From Baylisascaris procyonis (Eukaryota > Nematoda > Chromadorea > Rhabditida > Ascarididae): a stretch of 64,000 nt of DNA. A model generated the notes under the pieces. That model saw only the letters and a list, made by a program, of their open reading frames with translations, was not told the DNA's origin and did no database searches. The position numbers and the translations under genes were made by a program. Below, piece by piece: positions 12,001 to 21,696 of this stretch (the first letter of the stretch is position 1; every line of letters starts with the position of its first letter). The DNA lies in assembly GCA_037389465.1 (NCBI GenBank), contig JAZARR010000179.1, forward strand, positions 702,501-766,500, read 5' to 3'.

Positions 12001-13944
12001 CTTTTTTTTGACTCTTCACTGTACGATTATAGGCAATACGATTCACAGATTACTTTTATTTTGCAACCTATTCCATATAGGGAAAAAAGGACAAAGAACT
12101 GAAAATTTTTACGAGCGATTGAACGAATTAATTTGAGAAAGAACCGATTGAGAATTTTTTAAGTCATTACTTTTAAGCAAGCGTTAATCCAACCGCTTGG
12201 ATTAACAGGTTATGTAGTTTCCGATTTACTTGTTTTTCACACCAATAGCGTTCATCACGGTAGGCGAATGCCATAGAATGTGGGGAAAACTTAAGGCCAA
12301 AAAAAAAAATAAATATAAAGCACAAAAGGACGATCACATGAACAAAAGTATTCATTGCATTTAAAATATGCAATATTCAACAATGGGGGAAATTCAAATG
12401 ATTTACGCTTCAAACCATTGTTTCAATACTATATGCTTTAACGAGATTCTTAGAGAGATTATTTCACGCATACTTTATATGGAAGCCACTGAAATCATTG
12501 TTCGTGGCAAACTCTTCCCTCTCTCAGTTGAAATTAATGTCCATTTAGTTCATTCCAAAGATCCTCTCAAAGATTGCAGTCCAAAAAAGAAAAATACATA
12601 AAAAAATCGTTCTGCATAGATTTATTGCGTAAATCATGTTTAATTAACCGTTTCTCGTTGTCACAATTATCGCCTTTTCAAGCATTTCAGGTTGTCTCAG
12701 ACCATGCACAGCAAACGAAGTTTGTGTACCACCTAATTGTGTAACATTACCAACAGGAGGTGGAACAGCAACAACCACTGCCGCAAGTAAAATTCTACTC
12801 GAATTTGTCATAAACGTTTCAACATTTTCATTAATATTGCCGTTTTTTTTAAAGCGATTTAAATCTTTAGTTATAGAAAATGAAAGTTGTTATTTGGAAA
12901 GTGATTGATGTTGTTGATCTGTTTTGATCACTAATTATCAATAATTGATTATCAATAGTTCTAATAATACAATATCGTTATATTATCAGAATCGGCGACA
13001 TTAATAAATCAAATTTATTAGATAAGTTACATAAAGTTGAAAGTTGTAAGAATTAAGAAATGTAAACATTTAAAATTTGAACTGCTTGACTTTTTCGTAT
13101 TTATACCAGATCGATGCTGCATTTCTTGGAGTATATCAGTAAGAATTAAGAAATGTAAACATTTAAAATTTGAACTGCTTGACTTTTTCGTATTTATACC
13201 AGATCGATGCTGCATTTCTTGGAGTATATCACTCTTCACGATGAAATCACTAGCAATTAGGATTCGTTTCACTCAACGAAAACACTGTGCTATTCGAATA
13301 TGACAAATAGTAAGCCCCGTGCAATATAAGCCCCCACAAATATGAGCATATTGTGAAACTCACTTTGAGAGCTTTTTTTTTTCAGTTTTGACTATTTTCA
13401 GGTGCAACGACTTGCCCAGCTGGATGGTCGCTATTCAACAACTTTTGCTATTATGTGGCCAGTGGACAATTCCTTTTCAGTCAGGCGAGCATGTGGTGTA
13501 CACAAGTAAATGCGAGACCTGTCTGGTTCAGTTCAACAAACGCAGTGACGTTTAGCACTGAGCTCAACTTCGTCAACAGTGAGTTGTTTAATTCTATCTT
13601 ATAAGCAGTACCCTTTTTTTACTGAATGTATCGTGAAAATTTTTACCCAACTCAATGCAACAAGTATCTATCTATTTGAACAAAACATTTTAGCTCTCGC
13701 AGTATCAAGGAACGTACGATATTATTGGATCGGTCTTAATCGTGTATTCGGTCAATGGGTATGGTCAGACGGAACAGTAGCTACGTTCACCAATTGGAGG
13801 CCTGGCCAACCAGATGGATGTTGCGGTGCTAATGCCACTTGCACAATAGTAAATTATGGAAATACGCTTGGGCAATGGGATGATGGCGGATGTGAAGTGT
13901 TATGGGCGAATCCTCAAGGTTTCGTCTGCAAAAAGGCTCTATGA
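9021..13944 (+). CDS. Secreted C-type lectin with tandem cysteine-rich modules
   Basis: Seven exons, all joining in phase 1: 9021-9072, 10868-10945, 11258-11335, 11716-11787, 12691-12786, 13402-13578 and 13694-13944; 267 aa. Residues 1-17 form a hydrophobic signal peptide (MIFLVIVTLSLLISGAQ), so the protein should be secreted. Residues 18-93 and 94-125 are encoded by four short exons in an A-B-A-B pattern. The A exons carry CxxxxDC...F[ET/EQ]C...C, and the B exons carry CxxxCxxxxVCVxPNCV. A Thr/Gly-rich linker follows (about 113-127), then a C-type lectin domain (about 129-267) that starts TCPAGW and contains WIGL (196-199), QPD (223-225), WDD (246-248) and a final FVCK. QPD is the galactose-type calcium and sugar site in this family; WDD replaces the usual WND. 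Intron 5 holds a 93-bp duplication. The fold assignment is firm; the ligand and role (defence or host interaction) are inference. Confidence 0.9.
13046..13231. repeat. 93-bp tandem duplication in lectin intron 5
   Basis: Two directly adjacent copies, 13,046-13,138 and 13,139-13,231, that look identical by eye. The unit length is a multiple of three, so chance frames stay open across both copies on both strands. It lies wholly inside the intron 12,787-13,401, so those frames are probably not translated. Near-identity suggests a recent duplication. Confidence 0.9.
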
Positions 13945-16900
13945 TTATGTCGCTTAACGTTGGTGACTAAATCTTTATATGCTCCTTTGCTGATTGTTAA
14001 AATCTATATAAATTTATTAAATCTTTGATAATCATAAAGAATATACATCGTTGAGCATTTTAATGTAAACGATGGTCAACTGCATATTAGTGTTATCGTA
14101 TAGCTTTTTGCAACAATCGTTAAATATCATTTATTAACAAAAATATTCATAAAGTTGCGTTGTGCAATTTTCTTCGAATCATCATTTGTCCATAATTCAC
14201 ATATTTGTATATAAGCTAATGCAGTAGAATTAATTATTTCTTTGTGGGCAACCATATTTATAAGAAATAGGATTGTTGTCGGTGAACGATTACAACGATA
14301 AGATCTTGCTTATGGAAAATTTATTTCAACTGTATTCTAGGCAGGCAAGCAGAATTGATGGTCAGCAACAAGGATAGAGATAGTGGGTAACTCAGCAGTT
14401 CCTGCATTGACCGGAAATTGATGAAACTAATGGGGATAGCGTAGCAATAACTATTAAAACAATTGTTGATTATGTAATACCTATTCGTTGCGGGGAAATT
14501 AGTAACAATTAGTGATACTTTTAGGCAGTAATACCAAATAATGGTTACTGTTGGGTTGTTGTTTAGTAGTCCTTGCAAGAAATAGGTGAGTAGAAGGAGC
14601 AGAAACAATACATAGTGAGCAGAAGAAGTATAGCGACAATAGTGTTAGAAAGTATTGTGCGCTACTAGCTATAGCCGCAGGCACAACCAAATCGTAAAGA
14701 AGAGCAAACATCGGGCAACTGGACAAAGCCGCCGAAAGTCGACAACATGCCAAAAGCGCCAAATTGGATAATCGACTAACCTGCTAGCCAAAAAAAAACT
14801 GTTAAAACCTTATAATTTATTCGAATTCGAAATTTTAAGGCTTTTTACGGAAACTTCAAGGACTAGCCGGAACGAATTTCATTGCAATGAAAAATTTTCT
14901 GCATCGTAGTAACTAATATCTTCCGTGTATTAAGGCACTCAATTATTCTCATCTCTTTCATTTGGCAAGAAAATGGCAATTTATTTCAACAATTTAGTAA
15001 TAAGAATAAGAAGAAATGAAAATAATCGCTAAATTTCTGCAAATGAATCAAATTCGATTTTTTTTTTGCTCTACATTTTTCCGTAACGAAATAAAAATTC
15101 TACAATGATGCATATTCGATTGTAATCTCCTTCTATACTGCATTCGTATACGTAACTCTAACTCTGACAGAAGGAAGCTTGCAAGAAATCCCTACTTGCA
15201 TAAAAACTTTTTGGAGAGAGGAAAAGAGCGATTCTTTGAGTAGCCGAGAGGTATTGATGATTGGCACCATTCGTTTCAGCGAAAAAATGTCGATTGCAAG
15301 TAGTATAATGCAAAATTAACCGAAATGAAAATACGCAAAACAAAAAATCTTTAAAAAATTTTTTATGCCAGCGTGTTATTTAAACTCATCTTCCTTCATT
15401 CAAGAGTTATGAAAATTACAATCCAGATAGAATTTTTCAACGAGCCGCAACTATGCTCTGCTCGAGAATTAACAACTGATGCTGTGCTAAATGGTGCAAA
15501 ACAATCGCACATAGGTTTGGCGGAGTAAAAATAGCAACACATGTACTATTCTATGAATTGTTTTGCAAATCTAATCGCCTCAAATTTTTTTTTTGGTTTT
15601 TTTTCAATGAAAAAAAAAATTTCGAATTTAGAATTGGAAGTAGAAGTACAAGGCGATTAACTGATGCGTTTATGATGAGCAATTTAGTTTCTAAATAAAA
15701 AATTTGCAGCTATAGTGTTGATTGATATTGCTGACAACATTTGATGAATGTCGTTATGCGGAAAGTTTCCTTCTTATTTCCGATGGTTGATACTTGTAAC
15801 AATGATAGTAAATGAAGGTCTACTGCAAGAGCCTCCATTGATTCGACGTGCAACGATGAACCTTCCTCCTTGTCAGACTGTTCCGAGACGTGCATTATGC
15901 ACCTATGCGTAATTTACTTATAATTCCTAATGAAAGTCCGTCATTTGATTATGGTTTGTGAGTTTTAAGGGACGATTTTGTCCCATTTCAGTGTTTTTGC
16001 GAAATATGGGAGTAGTGAGATAGCAGACTGCCTCGTTCTTGCAGACAGACATTCAGACATACCCCACCTTCAGACATTTGAAACAGTGACGGATCTCTCT
16101 CATCTAAGCAATAAACAGCGTCGCTGATGGCACAATTACATCGACTCTTTTATTCTACGATAGCTGCACTTTTCTGGATGCTGTAAAATTTTTTAGCTTT
16201 AGCAACGGCATTTCAACTATATTTGCAGAGGAAATTTCGGAGTGATTTTCTAGTCATGACAGATTTTTGACTATGTGAATCGAATAGATTCGATCAGTAT
16301 GACCGTGATCTATCTTAGCCAATTTTAATTTATGACTTGAACCTTTTCAACTTCCCGGTCGGATGGCATTTCATTAAGATTAGATCTATATGAATATTAT
16401 TCGGCCATATTGTAGGGACATGGAATGCCCGTGTAGCGAAATTGAACAGTCACCGTTGCCGATCTCAACACCCCTCTTCACTCTCGGTGACCTTAGAGTC
16501 GACACCGGTGTTCACTGGCTTGGAGGAATGTGGAATGGAAAAGAAGAAGAAAAGTGGAAACGAAGTGTGGCACTTCTTCGTGACTGAAGAACAACGACGT
16601 GGGCCCGACGTATATTTGCCGACAGATGCGAGCTTTCAACCGTTAATCGACTCATAGCATAATATGCCATTTGAAATCTATCCAAAAGTTGGACAGACTA
16701 TGTGTTCTATGACTTAATGCAAAATTTTTTTTTCATCCTGTGACCACATACTCGCACTTGTAACATCCCTCACACGCTGCTGAAAGCCATCAAGGCACCC
16801 GCTGAGGATCCCTTGCTACAACTAGGTGACACTCTCAACGTAAACAGTTCGTCCACAAAGTGGTGACAATCCCTTCTTCAGGCCCAATCAAAGTACCCAT

Positions 16901-18013
16901 CGTCAAAAAAGCAATCTCGGCATCCAAAAACTTGTCGATATTCCACGTACAACTTAGAAATACAGCGCAACAATTCCAAACGTAAGCTTTTATTTCCGCA
17001 CAAGACAATCACAAATAATTTTTACACGTCTATATTTGCGAAACAGCAGTTTCATACTCTGTATTCTTGCTCCTTTACAAACCTTTCTCAACGTCGACCA
17101 TTGGGTTAAAGAAAACCGCAAATGACATAAACTCAACTCCAATCGAATATGACGGTCACATCGAAATGGTACATAACAAATACGTTACTTAACGCTCTGC
17201 TAGGCTGAATTTCGAAAGGCGACCTCAATCATAACATAGGTGAACAACGGGAAAATCAGAATCTTTCACCATATGTGGTCCCTTACGAATTAATTCGGAT
17301 ACACACCATCTCACAATATCCTCTCGAATATACATCCCTTCAGAAATTCGCATGAGATAAGCGTATTGATCCCGAATGTTTGCCCACTCTGGAATACAGT
17401 GAACACGATATTCACTAAGAATTTACAAGCGCTGAATACGATACATGCATATCTTCATCAAACAGCACAAAGGGGAAAACCATGGAAACAAAGGGCACGC
17501 AGTGGTCAACATGAAACATTACTTCGAAGGGCATCTCTGGTTAACTCAAGTGAGTTTTCATTTAAAAAAAACAGAACAACTGCCACCAGACCGAAAAAAA
17601 GCACACTTCTGAACCCCCTCGAGCATAGTGTACTCTACTTCAAAGGATATTCACACATCCATTCAATGAAATCCTTTTTTTATGCAACATCGAGGCATGC
17701 TTGCTGCATAGTACAACGCTGAAATTGATAATGACCACTACGATGATTGACCCTAACATCCGACTTCAACAGCGCCTGCTTCATGGTCATTTCTTATTTC
17801 AAACCCAAAAATATTTATACGTTCAAGCACACTAAAATTTCTGAATACATACGCCAGGTTATCATCATATAAACGAACAAACTTCAAATTAGAATCTATA
17901 AAGAGCAAGCGCTACAACAGCTGAGTCAATAAATATAATCGCCATTGCGAGGAAAAAATCGTAAAATCGAAATTCCATCGTTCCTTTCGTTTTCTTCTTG
18001 GATTGCTTCCTGT
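13945..18013. other. Intergenic stretch between lectin and GHITM-like gene
   Basis: Lies between two convergent genes, so it should contain both 3' untranslated regions. I find no joinable exons. The patch 16,420-16,660 is more GC-balanced and open in two + frames, but it has no recognisable motif or convincing splice sites. The patch 14,330-14,760 has open minus-strand frames made of low-complexity leucine/serine sequence. Neither supports a gene call. Confidence 0.45.
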
Positions 18014-21000
18014 TCACCTTCGTCGTCTGTTGCCACCCATCCCTCCCATTATCATCGCCATCCGAATAAAAATGTTCAATATATCCAAGTATATCGCCAT
18101 TTGTCTGCAAATTAAACGCCACTTTGCAAGAAACTCGGTCAACTCTGTGCGAACCACAATTACAACATGAAGGGAATATCCTCAAAAAAAAAACCTTAAA
18201 CGATCTCAAAACTACGCATATGCACTTTTAAAGCCACAAGCAAATCCTGAACCTGGATTTCTAAGTCCAACTTCTCCAGCATCAAAAAATGACTGGGATC
18301 CCTGAACATGCCTGTGCACATTTTTATACATTATCTCCTTAAAAACAATAAATATTCCTCCATCTGTAAAAATAATTTCCAGCAAAATGAAGTGAAATCT
18401 CAACTTCGTCCACACTTGGCCAGACTAAACATTCCCGCCGCTGAGGCCCGTTCCCCACACTTGGCCAGACTAAACATTCCCGCTGAGGCCCGTTCCCCAC
18501 ACTTGGCCAGACTAAACATTCCCGCTGAAGCCCGTTCCCCAATCATCTTTTTACAGTCCATGCCGAATACTTGAACAATTATGTGATTTAAAAAAAAGGA
18601 AGCTTACGCGTTGATGGGATCAAAACGTCTGAATTGCCGCACATCCTGTGCACCGTATCCATAATTCCCATACGAATAGTAAGTTGGTGTTTGCCCACGG
18701 ACCGGGTATTTCTCTGCCAACTTCACCACTCGTTGTGTATCGTGTAGCAAGAACATTGAGAACAAAATCAGTCCACCGTAGACAACGAGCGACGCAAGAC
18801 CTAAAAATAAGAGTATAAACAACACAAAGACACGAACGCAAAATGCAAAGCCACATGCCCTGAACTGAGTTTACTTTTCCCGGCTTGACCTTTTTCCAAA
18901 ACATTGCCTTCATTCCTCTTCACTATTTTCTAAGTCCAAGGAAGTGCGGACAGCTATTAGACGCAACACCTAACAACTCCAAATACTGATGACATATTGA
19001 ACACTCATATAAAAGGTTTTAAATCATCACTATCGTATAGCACAACAATTCAGGACATCCATAACAATAAGAAAAAAGAGGTAGTTTGACGGATCTAAAG
19101 AAAAATGCATACCAGCTCCAAGTGCGCTCCCGGGAGGAAGGAAGAATGTACCGATATTTGCGACGAATACCACTCCTAAACCCATTGCAAGAGGGCCGCT
19201 CATCATAAGGAATTTCTCCGACGGCGCCGAAATCGCCGTGAACGATAGACCTGGAATGTGCATCATGTCAACACCAACTTATTGTATATTTACAATGGGC
19301 GCAAAAATTGGCAATCAAAAATCTCAAGAATGTTTTCGCAGGTGTCTACGGGCAGAAATGCCGAATCTACACCCCTTGTTACCCCATTCTGCATTGCACC
19401 TAATTCAGAAGCCTCTTCGATCGCATGACACCGAAAACGACCATTTTCCACTCAAGATTATCTCCCAGGACGACACTTGCCCACATGAGTAAGTCCCCAT
19501 CTATCGATGAAGCAATTCGGATAAGAGAAAGTGAGTGGCCGTTGCTTTACCCAACAAATGAACGCTCATGGTCGATAAACGCTAGCTCACTATGAATATA
19601 TTTTAAAACTCGAGAACGTATATCATTCTTCTATGACTAAGAGTCAAGACCAAGTAAACAACCAAAACAGCAAATTAACCTGCAACAATGCCAGCCGTGT
19701 ACCACGCGGCTCGAAGAAGCACTGGACCTCCAAGGAAACATAGTGGAGCAAGCATTGCCCCAAATAAGCCGGCATGAGTAAGCCATGCAGCATGCTTCAG
19801 AACAGTGTTATCGTAGTCGATTGCTTGTGCGATCACTCCAGATCCCACGATCACCGCCAACGCTGCGAACGTTGTCTGAAATTATGAGCACCTCATATCC
19901 ATAAGGATGACGTCAGACGTAAGACGTATAGAAGTCTTATCCCAATACGTGTAACGATTCATGGTTGACTAAGACATCTACTATTGAAAACTAAATTGCG
20001 AAAAATAGTTTAAGCCAGAGCGCTATAAGGAAAGCGAAGAAATCTGAAATCTGCAATTTAATAAACAGAACACCCCCCCCCCCAAAAAAAAATTTCAAGT
20101 TTCAAAAATATTGATCAACTTACAATCACACTTCCGCTGGCCATAAGACGCATGATGGTGTACGATCGTGATGCAGCCATTCCCGATGCAGCGGTTACTG
20201 CCAATGATGCAGCCAAATAACTATAGGTACTTCTCAATCGGTCACGCACATGTTGAGGCCATAAGCTAAAAGTTGTTACGTTTACTTCTTCACTTTACTA
20301 TCACTATTCACTATTACGTCATCGAAGACAGCTCGAGTTCCATTTCGACCACGATGAAAAGCACTTAAGTCCACAATTTACATGCGCCCCGAAAGGGAAT
20401 GGAAGGTGAAGATTGAGTGACTGAAATTTACCATTATATGTCAGGGCAAGCGATGATTCAACCCCACGATGCGGAAGAACATTAATTTAAAAAACAATAT
20501 TTGTTCCCTTCATCCGGTAAAATGCTGTTTTATAGCTATTATCCACATCCTTGTATTAATTCACTCACAAAGTCATTATATTTGATCAGCAACAAGCGTA
20601 TGATACCTTTGAGAATTTTTAAAATTTTGCATAAAGTAATTAAATTAATAAAAGTGTTCTTTAAGAAATGAATGATACATACGCAGATTGACTCATGATG
20701 CTCGCCTCTTTTGACATACCAAGACCATAATAACACAACAGTCCGATACCCATCACTGAAGCACCAGCCAACGCATAGGTCCCATAGATGAATGCTGCAA
20801 TAAACCATTTGATTATATACACATTTAAAATAGACTGAAATCAACAACTGTTAAACGTTGCTATGTGGAAATCCTTCCCAATGAAGAACCCCACGATTGT
20901 AAGTTATAATCTACCTTAAACACCTAAAATTCAATGCTTCGGCAACCTAAAATAACTTTCTTTAAATACATCTTAAAAATTGCTAGAAATTTAAAAATTA

Positions 21001-21682
21001 AAAGCTTCGATAATACACGACGCCTTTAACTCAAAATTTCGCACTTCGTGGTGCATTTAAGAACTCACGTTTGCCTGTTGTTGGTCCGAGTAGTTTCTCT
21101 CGTAACGTTGGCCCAACCTTTTCGCGTACAGCAAAACCCTGTAAGATGAAAATAATTGCTAGTAAAAATGAACGGAGATGAAGGACATCAACTCATCGCT
21201 TAAGCGTTAAAGGAAATCAGATTTGTTGGATGATGCAAATGAATGCACTATACCATATACAATAAATCCCTTCAAATACCACAAATGAAATCAAAACAAT
21301 TCGTTGACAATTATGATTCAGTCTTTTTTCCACTTTTTGCAAGAAACTTATTGCGATATACATGAGACAACGAGCACAGAAAGATGGGCATATATACTGC
21401 GAAAATTATTGCTAAATACGATCAAAAAACATAGCTACAACGTCAACGCTGGATAAAAAAAAAAAAACTAAGGCGAGTCCTCCAAAGAACTCTAAAGTTA
21501 AAAATTACCACTATAGAAAAATGAAAAAATGATTGAATTAAGCAACAAACCTGTTGCGCATAACGATTTCCAAATCCACGAGCCGCATTGCCTGATGTTC
21601 TTGAAAATTGCCTCAATGAAGGCAAAATAAATGCACGTAGATGATTCGATTGTGTGCAACTACCCAACAACCTTGATAGCAT
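18014..21682 (-). CDS. GHITM: GHITM/TMBIM5 (MICS1) homologue, mitochondrial BI-1 family
   Basis: Eight minus-strand exons, 5' to 3': 21682-21551, 21138-21069, 20794-20683, 20265-20124, 19875-19680, 19250-19113, 18800-18608 and 18104-18014. All phases fit and give 357 aa, close to the vertebrate protein (about 345). Residues 1-44 are rich in Arg and Ser, lack acidic residues, and look like a mitochondrial targeting peptide (MLSRLLGSCTQSNHLRAFIL). Family landmarks follow in order: PTLREKLLGPT, WPQHVRDRLRSTYSYLA, the segment APSEKFLMMSGPLAMGLG, FLPPGSALGAG, VVYGGLILFSMFLLHDTQ, and a C-terminus with RFDPIN followed by IYLDILNIFIRM and GGNRRRR. About seven or eight hydrophobic segments are visible. 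The known family member sits in the inner mitochondrial membrane, supports cristae structure and cytochrome c retention, and has been linked to proton/calcium exchange. The last intron carries a 42-bp minisatellite. The start is the only ATG in exon 1 that gives this presequence. Confidence 0.95.
18411..18540. repeat. Three-copy 42/45-bp minisatellite in GHITM-like intron 7
   Basis: Copies start at 18,411, 18,456 and 18,498, with lengths 45, 42 and 43. The first copy has an extra CGC triplet and the third one substitution. Each unit begins CACACTTGGCCAGACTAAAC. It is much richer in G+C than its surroundings. The units are multiples of three and are open on both strands. It lies inside the intron 18,105-18,607 of the GHITM-like gene. 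Confidence 0.9.
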
Positions 21683-21696
21683 CTTTGCGGTACACT
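21683..21696 (-). promoter_or_regulatory. Acceptor-like site just before the GHITM-like start codon
   Basis: On the minus strand the sequence reads AATTTATTACAG, then 12 nt, then the ATG. This is a good nematode-type 3' splice acceptor and leaves only a 12-nt leader. It may be a spliced-leader trans-splice site or the end of a 5'-UTR intron. The sequence alone cannot separate the two. Confidence 0.5.

Noticed and set aside
13027..13303. 81-88 aa frames with a duplicated peptide on both strands
   Set aside because: They fall inside intron 5 of the lectin gene and are kept open by the 93-bp duplication. No splice signals support them as exons.
18308..18574. Repeat-containing + and - frames (LARLNIPAEARSP-type)
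   Set aside because: They lie within intron 7 of the GHITM-like gene and reflect the minisatellite. Kept as a finding, not as a gene.
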